A DNA stretch of 64,000 nucleotides from Clostridiales bacterium (lineage in GTDB: Bacteria > Bacillota > Clostridia > Oscillospirales > Oscillospiraceae). The stretch covers positions 1 through 64,000 of the forward strand of contig QAMJ01000017.1 in NCBI GenBank assembly GCA_003150355.1. Reading direction: 5' to 3'. Below are positions 1-8,590 of the stretch, one piece after another. Positions within the stretch are counted from its first letter, which is position 1; each line of letters opens with the position of its first letter. Position numbers and translations under genes: made by a program. The notes beneath the pieces are model-generated. The model did no database searches. It had not been told where the DNA came from and saw only the letters and a list, made by a program, of their open reading frames with translations.

Positions 1-768
1 CTGTCGGAAAATACCGAGCTGTGGGAAAAGGTCTTTATGGAGGCCGACAAGGGCATGGCCATGATCGAGGACGGGAAAAACTACGGCGACTTCCTGCTGG
101 ACACCGTTGAGGCCGCTAAAGAGCAGTTCACCGACAAGGAGTATGAGTGGCTGAAGGAGTCAGCCACGGAGATCAGCAATATTGAAAACAAGCTGACAGA
201 GTTGGAAGAGAAGTATCCCGAGGTTATGCAGAAATCCATGGACGGCGATATGAGCATGCCTGCGGGCAGCGACATGAGCAACCCTCCCGATGACGGCAGT
301 ATGCAGAAGTTCCCCGCTTTTGAGGGTAAAGACCTGGATGGGAACGCGGTAAAGAGCGACGAGCTGTTCGCCGGCAACGCCGCCACTGTAGTGAATTTCT
401 GGTTTACTACCTGCAATCCCTGTGTGGGCGAGCTTTCCGAGCTGGACGCTCTGAACAAGGAACTCGCGGAGAAGGGCGGCACCCTCATCGGAGTCAACAC
501 ATTCACGCTGGACGGCGACGAGGCAGCGATTTCGGATGCGAAGGACGTGCTGGCCAAGAAGGGCGCTACCTATCAGAATGTGTATTTTGACTCCGACAGT
601 GAGGCTGGAAAGTTTACCGCGAACATCTTTGCCTATCCCACCACCTATGTGGTCGACCGCAGCGGCAATATCGTGGGCGATCCGGTCGTGGGCGCTATCA
701 CCGGCAAGACACAGGCGGAGACGCTGCAAAAGCTCATCGACCAGGCTCTTGCCGCCGATATGGGCTGA
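1..768 (+). CDS. TlpA/ResA-like extracytoplasmic thioredoxin (5' end outside window)
   Basis: The frame is open from the first base, so the true start lies upstream. Roughly the first 90 visible residues are a charged helical segment with a Met/Asp-rich stretch. A thioredoxin fold follows, with active site TTCNPC (CxxC) in the context VVNFWFTTCNPCVGEL and a cis-proline in the YPTTYVVDRSGNIV strand, as in TlpA/ResA/AhpC-TSA proteins. Members of this family are membrane-tethered reductases outside the cytoplasm. The methionine sulfoxide reductase lipoprotein 35 bases downstream is the obvious client, a pairing known from Gram-positive surface Msr systems in which a CcdA-type membrane protein supplies electrons. 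Any CcdA gene would be upstream of the window. The fold call is firm; the partner is inferred. Confidence 0.85.
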   Translation: MSENTELWEKVFMEADKGMAMIEDGKNYGDFLLDTVEAAKEQFTDKEYEWLKESATEISNIENKLTELEEKYPEVMQKSMDGDMSMPAGSDMSNPPDDGSMQKFPAFEGKDLDGNAVKSDELFAGNAATVVNFWFTTCNPCVGELSELDALNKELAEKGGTLIGVNTFTLDGDEAAISDAKDVLAKKGATYQNVYFDSDSEAGKFTANIFAYPTTYVVDRSGNIVGDPVVGAITGKTQAETLQKLIDQALAADMG

Positions 769-802
769 GCGGCGGACTGTCCTCGGAAAGAATGATAACA
801 CT

Positions 803-1921
803 ATGTATCGGAGAGTATTTCCGCTTCTGGCTGCAGCGGTACTGCTGCTGAGCGGCTGTGCCGCCGGGCGGAAGAATATGCTGCAGAAAAATGAAGCGAA
901 AAAAGCTGAAACGGTCGGACAGCCTTCTGATACGTCCGGCGATGAGAGCATGTATATGGACACAACGGAAAACGTCATCTATCTTGCGGGCGGCTGCTTT
1001 TGGGGACTGGAGCATCTGATGCAGTCCATCCCTGGCGTCCTTGATGCTGAGAGCGGCTACGCCAACGGCACCTGTGCAGAGGATGCCGACTACAAAACGG
1101 TCTGCAAGGGGGAAACCGGCTTTCGGGAAACCGTACGAGTGGAATATGACCCGGAGAAGGTGAGCTTGGACGCCCTGCTGCTGGCCTACTTCTTTGTGAT
1201 TGACCCCACGGTGGAGAACCGGCAGGGCAATGACTGCGGCAGCCAGTATCAGACCGGCATATACTATACCAATGAAAGCGCGAAGGAGACAGTCGAGCGT
1301 ATTGCGGAGCTCGAGCGCGGACGCAGCGAGAAGTTCTTTGTCGAGGTCGGTCCGCTGAAAAACTACTATCCCGCCGAGGAGTACCACCAGGACTATCTGG
1401 AGAAGAATCCGAACGGCTACTGCCATATCCCCAAGGCGAAGATAGAGCTGTTCTCCAAACTGCGCATCGATCCGGGCAACTACCAAAAGCCCACCGCGGA
1501 ATCCATCCGGGACAAGCTGACGGAGGAACAGTACCGGGTCACTCAGGAGGGCGGCACGGAGCATCCCTTCAGCAATGAGTTCTGGAACCGGTTTGAAAAG
1601 GGCATCTATGTGGACATCGTCACCGGCGAGCCGCTCTTTTCCTCCACGGACAAGTTCGAGAGCAGCTGCGGCTGGCCCGCCTTTACAAAGCCAATTGAGG
1701 AACCTGCTGTAGTAGAGCTGGAGGACAACAGCTTTAGAATGCGCCGCACGGAGGTCAGAAGCCGCGCCGGAGATTCCCATCTCGGCCATGTGTTTACCGG
1801 TGACACGGAATCCCCCAACGGAGTACGCTACTGCATCAACAGCGCGTCTCTCCGCTTTGTACCTTACGCAAAGATGGAGGCCGAGGGCTACGGATATCTT
1901 CTGTACCTGTTTGGGGAATGA
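803..1921 (+). CDS. msrAB: Lipoprotein peptide methionine sulfoxide reductase MsrA-MsrB fusion
   Basis: The start at 803 gives a lipoprotein signal peptide (MYRRVFPLLAAAVLLLSGC; lipobox LSGC), so the enzyme is surface-anchored. The MsrA domain follows with catalytic motif GGCFWG, then an MsrB domain with SSCGWPAFTKPI, the SHLGHVF histidine motif and catalytic cysteine in RYCINS near the C terminus. MsrA reduces S- and MsrB R-methionine sulfoxide. The order MsrA then MsrB and the total length (372 aa) are usual for fused forms. The open frame extends further upstream but overlaps the thioredoxin gene and has no signal sequence there, so 803 is preferred. It is probably co-transcribed with the upstream thioredoxin, which would re-reduce it. 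Confidence 0.93.
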   Translation: MYRRVFPLLAAAVLLLSGCAAGRKNMLQKNEAKKAETVGQPSDTSGDESMYMDTTENVIYLAGGCFWGLEHLMQSIPGVLDAESGYANGTCAEDADYKTVCKGETGFRETVRVEYDPEKVSLDALLLAYFFVIDPTVENRQGNDCGSQYQTGIYYTNESAKETVERIAELERGRSEKFFVEVGPLKNYYPAEEYHQDYLEKNPNGYCHIPKAKIELFSKLRIDPGNYQKPTAESIRDKLTEEQYRVTQEGGTEHPFSNEFWNRFEKGIYVDIVTGEPLFSSTDKFESSCGWPAFTKPIEEPAVVELEDNSFRMRRTEVRSRAGDSHLGHVFTGDTESPNGVRYCINSASLRFVPYAKMEAEGYGYLLYLFGE

Positions 1922-1949
1922 TGTTCCGAAAATCAATGATATAATAAAA

Positions 1950-2239
1950 GGGCTATCTCAAGATGATTTGAAAAATCATCCGAGATAGCCCCCAGCTTGT
2001 CAAAAAAGTCCTTACAGGACTTTTTTGACCGCGCTTTCCGCCGAGAATTTTGAAAGCATTCAAAATGCTGTTACCGAAAGCCTTGATATATCAAGGCTTT
2101 CGACGGCGGTTTATCCGATTTGAGGCGGGCCTTGCCCCCTCAAGCTCCCCCGCTGCTCAGTTCTCTGGCTTCAAAGCGAAATTTTTTGACAGTCTGAGGG
2201 CTATCTCAAGATGATTAAAAAAATCATCCGAGATAGCCC
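1950..2239. repeat. Cluster of six inverted repeats bounded by two direct copies of one hairpin
   Basis: Two near-identical hairpins in the same orientation, at 1950-1991 and 2198-2239, begin GGGCTATCTCaaGATGATT and end with AATCATCcGAGATAGCCC. Between them lie further perfect or near-perfect inverted repeats: 1999-2029 (GTCAAAAAAGTCCT arms), 2047-2066 (ATTTTGAA/TTCAAAAT), a 26-bp palindrome at 2076-2101 (GAAAGCCTTGATA arm) and 2120-2143 (TTGAGG/CCTCAA with inner GGGC/GCCC). No coding sequence fits. It lies between the convergent msrAB and dehydratase operons and could be a small non-autonomous repeat element or a double terminator. Confidence 0.75.
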
Positions 2240-2249
2240 CTCTTTTTTT
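2198..2249 (+). terminator. Hairpin plus T-run, plus-strand rho-independent terminator
   Basis: The second copy of the repeated hairpin (GGGCTATCTC and GAGATAGCCC outer arms, GATGATT and AATCATC inner arms) is followed by a T-tract at 2241-2249. It is oriented to stop plus-strand transcription. The first copy at 1950-1991 is instead flanked by T-rich sequence on the minus strand. Confidence 0.6.
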
Positions 2250-2268
2250 CTTGAATGAAATAACAGTA

Positions 2269-2427
2269 TCAGAACTTGATATCAACGGGCTTGCGGTCAA
2301 AGATGGTGTTGACCTGCTTGTATACCCAGCCCAGAAGCTTCTGGTCGAGGTTCCAGAAATAGACGACAAACAGGGCAGCGACAGTGATGACGAGCACCTT
2401 TATAAGGTTCTTAAAAAATTTGCACAT
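2269..2427 (-). CDS. 52-residue single-pass membrane protein, last gene of the dehydratase operon
   Basis: This frame encodes 52 residues: a short basic N terminus (MCKFFKNLIK), one hydrophobic segment (VLVITVAALFVVYFW) and a cytosolic-looking tail ending DRKPVDIKF. A purine-rich ribosome site (AGGAAAGGGG) lies 11 bases before the start. It begins 42 bases after the activator gene on the same strand and ends before the hairpin cluster, so it reads as the distal gene of the operon. I do not recognise the family. A role in membrane attachment of the dehydratase or activator, or in transport, is conceivable but not shown. Confidence 0.7.
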   Translation of the reverse strand: MCKFFKNLIKVLVITVAALFVVYFWNLDQKLLGWVYKQVNTIFDRKPVDIKF

Positions 2428-2469
2428 GTAAGAATATGCCCCTTTCCTAAATCGGTTTGGTCGAGGAAA

Positions 2470-3264
2470 TTACTTCTTGGCCATGCCCTTCTGGCGGGCA
2501 TACTCAGCAGCGCCGAGAGCGCCCATGAGCTGCGGGTCGGTCTTGAGGTTGACGACCTTGAGCTTCAGAACGTGCTCGATAGCTTCCTTCAGACCGTCGT
2601 TCTTTGCGCAGCCGCCGGTCAGGGTGATGCTGTCGGTAGCGCCGGCCTTCTTGGCCATGACGAAGCAGCGCTTTGCAACTGCCATCTCGATACCTGCTGC
2701 GATCTCATCCATCGGCTTGCCTTCGCCGACGAGGGTGATGACCTCGGACTCTGCGAAAACGGTGCACTGTGCGGTGATGGGGATGACGTTCTTAGCAGTC
2801 AGAGAGAGCTTGGAGAACTCGGGCAGGCTCAGCTCGAAGGAACGTGCCATTGCCTCGAAGAAGCGGCCGGTACCGGCTGCGCACTTGTCGTTCATGGCGA
2901 AGTTCTTGACGGTGCCGTCGGTATCGATGCTGATACCCTTAACGTCCTGGCCGCCGATATCGATGATAGCCTTGACGGAAGGATCGGTCACGTGCACGCC
3001 CATTGCGTGGCAGGAGATCTCGGAGATGTTCTCATCCGCGAAGGGGACCTTGTTGCGGCCGTAGCCGGTACCGATGAGGTAGCTGAGGTCCTTGGAATCC
3101 TTCAGACCTGCCTTCTCGCAGACTTCCGCCATTGCTGCAACAGCACTCTGCTCGGAGTTGATCTTGCTGCGGATGGTGGTATCGGCAACGATCTTGCCGG
3201 TCTCGTCAAGTATTACTGCCTTTGTGTAGGTAGAGCCTACGTCGCAGCCGCCGAAATATTTCAT
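2470..3264 (-). CDS. 2-hydroxyacyl-CoA dehydratase activator ATPase (HgdC/FldI family)
   Basis: An ASKHA-fold ATPase of 264 aa. The phosphate-binding motif GGCDVGSTYTKAVI is at the N terminus. The two cysteine motifs that hold the [4Fe-4S] cluster bridging the homodimer, NDKCAAGTGRFFE and ITAQCTVFAESEVI, are both present, followed by LTGGCAKN and a GALGAAEYA tail. Proteins of this family inject one electron, at the cost of ATP, into 2-hydroxyacyl-CoA dehydratases or benzoyl-CoA reductases. The two dehydratase subunits are encoded immediately upstream in the same operon, which fixes the partner. Family assignment is firm; the substrate of the system is not visible from this gene. Confidence 0.95.
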   Translation of the reverse strand: MKYFGGCDVGSTYTKAVILDETGKIVADTTIRSKINSEQSAVAAMAEVCEKAGLKDSKDLSYLIGTGYGRNKVPFADENISEISCHAMGVHVTDPSVKAIIDIGGQDVKGISIDTDGTVKNFAMNDKCAAGTGRFFEAMARSFELSLPEFSKLSLTAKNVIPITAQCTVFAESEVITLVGEGKPMDEIAAGIEMAVAKRCFVMAKKAGATDSITLTGGCAKNDGLKEAIEHVLKLKVVNLKTDPQLMGALGAAEYARQKGMAKK

Positions 3265-3302
3265 TTTTCTTTCCTCCAGTTTATTTCTTTTCGCGTAGGG
3301 AA

Positions 3303-5099
3303 TTACATGCAGGAGTCATCCTCGAACTCCAAGAGCGAAGGATCAACGGGTGAAGCGCCGATAACGGTGCGCATATACTCGGTGACCTTGGCGCGCATGG
3401 AGCTGCGGGAGACAGTACGCGGGTCCATAAGATCGTGCTCGACCCAGATCATGTGCAGACCGCGCTCGCGTCCCTGCTCGTCCAGAATGCCCTGAACGGT
3501 AGCCATGTTCTTGCAGGCGACGTGCTGATACATGATAACAAAGTTTGCGTTCCAAGCCTCACACTGACGCCACAGCTCGTCGACGACGTTCTGGTAACCG
3601 CCGTTGGTGTGACGGCGCATGACCATACGCTCATACAGACGCGCAAGGTCGCGGAGGGCTTCTTCCTTGTCCTCGGTCTCAAGAGGCTTTGTGAAGTTGA
3701 GAGATTCCATCTCGACAAGGACGTCGATTCCCCAGCAGTTGGCGAGCCAGTTGGAGAAGTTTGCGTAGAAGTGGGGCGGGCATGACCAAATAATCGCCCT
3801 GTACTTCATCTTATCCTTCGGCCATGCGAGGCTGTCGCTGCTGTACGCCTTTGTAAGAAGCTTGTTGACCTTTTCACAGGTAGTCATAACGCGAGGATCA
3901 AGACCGCCGTCCATCTCGTAATTGTACTTGCGGAACAGCTCGTAGCACGGGCCGAGCAGCTGCGGCCTGTTGGTCTTGTTTATATCCCACTTTTCCAGCT
4001 CGTATGCGGTCTCCTGATTGAAGCGCTTCATTGCGGTGAAGTATGCATCCCAGCTCCACTTGGTGCCGGTCTGCTCCTCAACAAACTTTATGCAGGCCTT
4101 GATATCCTCAACGCCGCACTGGAGGGTGCTCTCGTCGAGATACTGGGTCGGGAAGCAGAGGTGGAAGGTAGGCAGCTCGGGGAAGCGGCGGGCCATATAG
4201 GAGGAGGCCATGGTAGAGCCGTCGCAGGGCATGGAGGAGGAGATGAAGCAGCTGCCAATGTGCGGCAAAGCGTCAACGACAAGCGCACCGCACTCGGAGG
4301 TCGGGACGGGGCAGGTGTCGGAAGGCAGACCGTAGGACTCGACAGCGTCAATGTAGGGGATGCAGGAGAGCTGGTCGAGCATGGACAGCAGGAACACGGG
4401 CATGAGCTGATAAGGGATACCCAGCATATCCGGGAAGCCGGCCATAAGCTGACCCATGGTCATCTCATCGAAGAGAATGAGACGCTGATTGAGGGCACCG
4501 CTGTTGCCATTTTTGCTGTCGCACTTTGCGAGCAGAACAAGAGTTTCTGCGACGAAGCGGTACATGCAGTATATCAGCTCATGGCTCATGCGGAGGTTAT
4601 AGCCGCGCATGCCCATTGTGTTCTTATCCATGAAGCTGTGGCAGCAGAAGTAAGAGACCATCCAGCGGTAGTACAGAGTGGCGTTGAGGGCGGGGATGAG
4701 GTCCTTGGAGAAGGTCATCAGCAGCATGCCCCACATGCGTGCCCACTCATAGAAGTCATAAGCGGTGTCCTTGATACCGCGCCACTCACGGCGTACGGTA
4801 GCCATGGCACCCTTGCGGTACAGGCGGCCGAGACGGCGCTCACCATTGAGGATGACGTCCTTCTTGTTCTCGGCGTCGAGAGCCATGAAAGCCTTGAACT
4901 CTTCCTTGACGCGTTTGCCGTCGGCCTTCGCGTCCTCTACGCGGTCAAGCCCGAACTGCTTCCAGTCGGTAGCCTTGAGCATGTCCCATGCTATGGCGCC
5001 GACTTCCTTGAGATTCTCCCACTGCGCTTTCCAGTTTATCTCGTCCTTGCAGCGGAAAAACTCGGGATTCGGGTACTGTATCTTTTCCTTCTTAGCCAT
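3303..5099 (-). CDS. 2-hydroxyacyl-CoA dehydratase large subunit, with unusually long N terminus
   Basis: A 598-residue member of the HgdA/HgdB/FldB/BcrB superfamily. The family core covers about residues 230-590 and shows cysteines that could bind the [4Fe-4S] cluster (SDTCPVPTSECG, WSCPPH, QHVACKNM). The first 200 or so residues are an extension rich in Lys, Trp and aromatic residues that is not typical of the usual 380-480-residue subunits. The start shares its A with the stop of the upstream subunit (TAATG), implying translational coupling and a 1:1 complex. With the activator it should remove water from a (R)-2-hydroxyacyl-CoA through a ketyl radical. A reductase-type role (benzoyl-CoA reductase-like) cannot be excluded from sequence alone. 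Confidence 0.85.
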   Translation of the reverse strand: MAKKEKIQYPNPEFFRCKDEINWKAQWENLKEVGAIAWDMLKATDWKQFGLDRVEDAKADGKRVKEEFKAFMALDAENKKDVILNGERRLGRLYRKGAMATVRREWRGIKDTAYDFYEWARMWGMLLMTFSKDLIPALNATLYYRWMVSYFCCHSFMDKNTMGMRGYNLRMSHELIYCMYRFVAETLVLLAKCDSKNGNSGALNQRLILFDEMTMGQLMAGFPDMLGIPYQLMPVFLLSMLDQLSCIPYIDAVESYGLPSDTCPVPTSECGALVVDALPHIGSCFISSSMPCDGSTMASSYMARRFPELPTFHLCFPTQYLDESTLQCGVEDIKACIKFVEEQTGTKWSWDAYFTAMKRFNQETAYELEKWDINKTNRPQLLGPCYELFRKYNYEMDGGLDPRVMTTCEKVNKLLTKAYSSDSLAWPKDKMKYRAIIWSCPPHFYANFSNWLANCWGIDVLVEMESLNFTKPLETEDKEEALRDLARLYERMVMRRHTNGGYQNVVDELWRQCEAWNANFVIMYQHVACKNMATVQGILDEQGRERGLHMIWVEHDLMDPRTVSRSSMRAKVTEYMRTVIGASPVDPSLLEFEDDSCM

Positions 5100-6295
5100 T
5101 ATGCTTTGCCCTCCTCTTTGTGGATGCGTTTGATCTCAAGGGATTCAACAAAGGCCTGAACACGGGTGCGCAGCTGACCGGAGTTACCGTTGTTGTACAG
5201 TCTGTCGATAGACAGGACGGGCCAGCCGTACTCATCGTGCATGACGTGGGACGCAAGAGCGCGCTCAAAGCCCCAGTAGTCGCAGTACTTCATCTGCTCA
5301 TAGATGATGCCCTCGGCGTTATACTCCTTGGCGAGACGGTCAGCCGTCTCACGGCGCTGGAGGACTTTCTCATCGGCTATGTAGCGTGCGCACTCGGAGT
5401 GCTCCATGACGTGCAGGCAGATCTGACGCAGAGCGTCCTCATCGTCCTTGAGCTCGATGACCTCGCGGCCGGGAGTGGAGCCGAAGCAGAAACGGTCGGA
5501 AACGACCAGAGCGCCGCAGCCTTCGATGAGCTTGGTCAGGTCGGGATCGTCGATCTCGGAGCCGACGATGGCGACTCTTGCGCGGAACGGGCTGACCTTA
5601 TCGGGCTTGCGCTTCTTGAGCTCAGCCAGAGTCTCACGCAGGTAAGGCAGGATCAGGCGCTTCGGGCAGGTGTAGGAAACGAGGTTGATGACATGGAACT
5701 CGTAACCGGTGATGACGGGGTTGTCGGCCTTGCGCATCTCGCCCATCTCGGAGATGATGGAGCAGACCTCGTTGTGCTCGGCGACGGCGGCGCGGATAGC
5801 CGCGTCGGAGGTGTCGACGCCGAAGACCTCGGTGATCTTGTCGAGCACATGGATACGCATCTGATCGACATAGGAATCGAGGGTGTAGTCGGTGATCTTG
5901 TAGGGGATGTCGCAGTGGGTAACGAAGAAGCTGGGCTTCTCGTTAACCTTGAGGATCTCGAAGTGCTCCATTGCACGGTTCATCATGGAGCAGGCATCGA
6001 CGCCGATCATCGCATCGAGGAACTGATAGCCGCCCTCTATGCCGCGCTCGACCAGTGCTCTGGCATATTCGCAGGTATAGTTGGACATGTAATAGGTCGC
6101 GATGTCGATGGAGCCGGTGTGCGGTGCGCGGAGTCTTACCGAGAAGCAGTTACCGACATTGAGCAGTGCCTCGGGGACATGGTAGCAGGTATAGCCGAGG
6201 CAGATATCGCCTTCGGCCTGAGCCTTCTGTACCAGCTCATTGTCAGCGTTCTCAAGCAGTTTTTCAAAGTAGATAAGATGCTTAAGATCTTTCAT
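5099..6295 (-). CDS. 2-hydroxyacyl-CoA dehydratase second subunit (HgdB/FldC-like)
   Basis: 398 aa, the usual length for a single dehydratase subunit. Candidate cluster cysteines include GYTCYHVPEALLNVG near the N terminus, the family position where an active-site cysteine ligand is expected, VTHCDIPYK in the first half and MKYCDYWGFER near the C terminus. AGGAG lies before the start at 6295. It is 26 bases downstream of the enoate reductase gene and overlaps the large subunit by one base. Together these genes resemble the reductive branch of Stickland-type fermentation, in which a 2-hydroxyacyl-CoA is dehydrated to an enoyl product. No CoA-transferase or CoA ligase is encoded nearby, so CoA activation must come from elsewhere. 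Confidence 0.88.
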   Translation of the reverse strand: MKDLKHLIYFEKLLENADNELVQKAQAEGDICLGYTCYHVPEALLNVGNCFSVRLRAPHTGSIDIATYYMSNYTCEYARALVERGIEGGYQFLDAMIGVDACSMMNRAMEHFEILKVNEKPSFFVTHCDIPYKITDYTLDSYVDQMRIHVLDKITEVFGVDTSDAAIRAAVAEHNEVCSIISEMGEMRKADNPVITGYEFHVINLVSYTCPKRLILPYLRETLAELKKRKPDKVSPFRARVAIVGSEIDDPDLTKLIEGCGALVVSDRFCFGSTPGREVIELKDDEDALRQICLHVMEHSECARYIADEKVLQRRETADRLAKEYNAEGIIYEQMKYCDYWGFERALASHVMHDEYGWPVLSIDRLYNNGNSGQLRTRVQAFVESLEIKRIHKEEGKA

Positions 6296-6321
6296 TTTAT
6301 ATCATACTCCTTACTGTCAGA

Positions 6322-8421
6322 TCAGATCTTCATGCAGACGTCCCAAGCGCGCCAGATAACGGTGCGGAGATTGCCGATAGCGACACAGTCGCCGACACGG
6401 AAGATGGTCTCCTTGCCCTTGCCCTTGACCTTGCGGGAGGCAGTGCGTCCGCCTACCGGAGTCGGGACAAAGCCGATGCCGTTGACGACGTTGTCGCACT
6501 CGACGAAGAAGCTCTCGCCGGTCTGGACGTTCTTGACGGTGCAGCCCTTGTCGGTGATCTCGGTGACAGTGCTGTGCAGGTAGACGGGAACCTTGTGGTA
6601 CTCCATCGCGTCGCGCAGGTAGGAGGTGTTTGCAAGGCAGGTCGCCTGAGCGGCAACGAGGTCGTTTGCGTACTCGACGATGATGGGGTGCTTTCCGTAG
6701 TTGAGAAGCAGGTCATAAGCCGCCTCGCAGGAGGATTGGCCGCCGCCGATGAAGAGCACCTTATCGCCAAGCTCGTGCTTCTCCTTGAGTATCTGCGTGA
6801 AGGTGAGCGCCTTTTCAAAGCCCTTTATGCCGGGCATGGTTCTGGGAACGGAGCCGGTGGCGACGATGATATCATCATAGCCGCGCAGAGTGCCGAGATC
6901 GTTGACCTCGGTATTGAGGTGGACTTCGATGCCGGACTTCTCGATCTCTCTCCTGTACCAGCGGATGAGCTCCTTATCGTTCTCCTTGAAGGTCATGGCG
7001 GAGGCCGTCAGGAACAGACCGCCCAGCTCGCCGCTCTTTTCGAAGAGCGTGGGGATATGACCGCGCTGCTTGAGGACAAGTGCGCACTCCATGCCGCCGA
7101 TGCCGCCGCCGATGACGGCGACCTTCTTCGGGCTCCTGGTCGGGACGATCTTGTACTTGTTGTGCTGCATGGTGGTCGGGTTCAGGGCGCAGCGGGCAAG
7201 ATGCAGAGAGTCGCCAAGATGCTGGATGTTCGGGGTACCGGCAAACTTTGCCATATTGAAGCAGCCGTTGTGGCAGCGGATGCAGGGCTTGATCTCGTCC
7301 TCGCGGCCTTCGAGGATCTTGTGGATCCACTCATGGTCAACAAGGTTCTGGCGCGCGATGGCGACAGCGTCGAGCTTGCCCGCGGCGATCTCTTCTGCCG
7401 CCTTGACCGGGTCCATACGACCAGCGCAGACGACGGGCTTGGAGGTGTAGTTCTTTATATGCTCGACATAGCTGAGGTTGCAGTTATCGGGCATATACTG
7501 AGGCGGATGCGCCCAGTACCAAGCGTCATAGGTGCCGTTGTCGCAGTTGAACATATCGTAGCCCGCGTCCTCAAGGTACTTGACGGCCTTCTCGGATTCC
7601 TCCATGTCACGGCCGAACTCCTTGAAGTCCTCCTCATAAGGCATTGCGCCCTTGCCCCAGTCCTTGGTCTTGGAGACGACGGAGTAGCGCAGGGAGACAG
7701 GGAAGTCACTGCCGCACTCGCGCTTGATGGCCTGAACGATCTCGACCGGGAAACGGTAGCGGTTCTCGAAGGAGCCGCCGTACTCGTCGGTACGGTAGTT
7801 CATGTTGGAAATGGTGAACTGGTCGAGCAGGTAGCCCTCATGGACGGCGTGAATTTCGACACCGTCGACCCCGGCTTCCTTAAGGAGCTTGGAGGTCTTT
7901 GCAAAAGCTTCGACCTGATCGTGAATTTCCTTGATGGTCATGGGGCGGGACTTGACCTCGTCATACCAGCGGTTCGGCGTGGCCGAGGCGGAGGCGGTGA
8001 TATAGTCAAGGTCGGCGACGGGGCTGGCGAGCTTGCCGAGCACCGGGTGCTGGAGCAGAAGGATCATCGGCTTTGTGATAGCCATGGAGCGGCCCATGCC
8101 CGCGGCGAGCTGGATGAACAGCTTTGCGCCGGTCTTATGGAACTCCTCCATGTACTTCTTGAGATCCTTGAACATCTTCTCGTTCTGGTACAGCCAGCGG
8201 CCGCCGATAGCGTCCTTGATGCACTGCATGCCGGGCAGGATCAGGCCGACGCCGTCCTGCGCGCGGTTAAGCAGGAAGTATGCCGCTTCCTTATCGAGAT
8301 GGCTCGGCTCCATCCAGCCGAACAGGGACGTGCCGCCCATGGAGCACTGGACGATGCGGTTCTTGACCTCAACGTTGCCGACCTTCCAAGGCGTAAACAG
8401 GGCTTCATACTTGGGATTCAT
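6322..8421 (-). CDS. NADH:flavin oxidoreductase / 2-enoate reductase family (FMN, 4Fe-4S, FAD)
   Basis: 699 aa with the three-part architecture of 2-enoate reductase, FldZ and BaiCD. Residues 1-350 form an old-yellow-enzyme TIM barrel (LFTPWKVGNVEVKNRIV start, GVDGVEIHAVHEGYLLDQF). A [4Fe-4S] motif follows, CIRCHNGCFNMAK with a later cysteine in ARCALNP. The C-terminal half binds FAD and NAD(P)H (VAVIGGGIGGMECALVLKQRGH; VLFIGGGQSSCEAAYDLL). It begins with a strong AAGGAG site. These enzymes reduce the C=C of 2-enoates or unsaturated steroids with NADH. As first gene of the dehydratase operon it probably reduces the enoate that the dehydratase makes, as FldZ does for cinnamate. The substrate is inferred only as an unsaturated carboxylate. 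Confidence 0.92.
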   Translation of the reverse strand: MNPKYEALFTPWKVGNVEVKNRIVQCSMGGTSLFGWMEPSHLDKEAAYFLLNRAQDGVGLILPGMQCIKDAIGGRWLYQNEKMFKDLKKYMEEFHKTGAKLFIQLAAGMGRSMAITKPMILLLQHPVLGKLASPVADLDYITASASATPNRWYDEVKSRPMTIKEIHDQVEAFAKTSKLLKEAGVDGVEIHAVHEGYLLDQFTISNMNYRTDEYGGSFENRYRFPVEIVQAIKRECGSDFPVSLRYSVVSKTKDWGKGAMPYEEDFKEFGRDMEESEKAVKYLEDAGYDMFNCDNGTYDAWYWAHPPQYMPDNCNLSYVEHIKNYTSKPVVCAGRMDPVKAAEEIAAGKLDAVAIARQNLVDHEWIHKILEGREDEIKPCIRCHNGCFNMAKFAGTPNIQHLGDSLHLARCALNPTTMQHNKYKIVPTRSPKKVAVIGGGIGGMECALVLKQRGHIPTLFEKSGELGGLFLTASAMTFKENDKELIRWYRREIEKSGIEVHLNTEVNDLGTLRGYDDIIVATGSVPRTMPGIKGFEKALTFTQILKEKHELGDKVLFIGGGQSSCEAAYDLLLNYGKHPIIVEYANDLVAAQATCLANTSYLRDAMEYHKVPVYLHSTVTEITDKGCTVKNVQTGESFFVECDNVVNGIGFVPTPVGGRTASRKVKGKGKETIFRVGDCVAIGNLRTVIWRAWDVCMKI

Positions 8422-8518
8422 TGATTCTCTCCTTTTTGGTTATAAAATTTTATTTAAATCAGCGTACACGGCGTGCTGATTATTGCGGAGATTTAGAAAT
8501 CAGAATGAATATGCATAT

Positions 8519-8541
8519 AAATGTCATACATACTGACATTT
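8519..8541. promoter_or_regulatory. TetR-type operator upstream of the enoate reductase operon
   Basis: A perfect palindrome with arms AAATGTCA and TGACATTT around TACATAC. The same core (ATGTCA, 7 bases, TGACAT) occurs at 9249-9267 before the adjacent TetR-family gene and was not noticed elsewhere in the window. It lies about 100 bases before the enoate reductase start, in promoter range. Confidence 0.8.
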
Positions 8542-8555
8542 ACTGCTATATGAAA

Positions 8556-8584
8556 GGCCGGAATCAAATTTGAATATTCCGACC
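8556..8584 (-). terminator. Possible weak terminator after the TetR-family gene
   Basis: Inverted repeat GGCCGGAAT / ATTCCGACC just beyond the tetR stop. On the minus strand it is followed only by TTTC, so termination may be partial and some read-through into the operon is possible. Confidence 0.4.
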
Positions 8585-8590
8585 ATATAG

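Noticed and set aside
5120..8424. Long open frames on the plus strand (for example 5120-6583 and 6574-8424) opposite the dehydratase and enoate reductase genes
   Set aside because: They are antisense to well-supported genes with clear family motifs, have compositions rich in Asp/Val/Leu/Gly typical of reverse-frame reading of GC-rich codons, and show no family signature.
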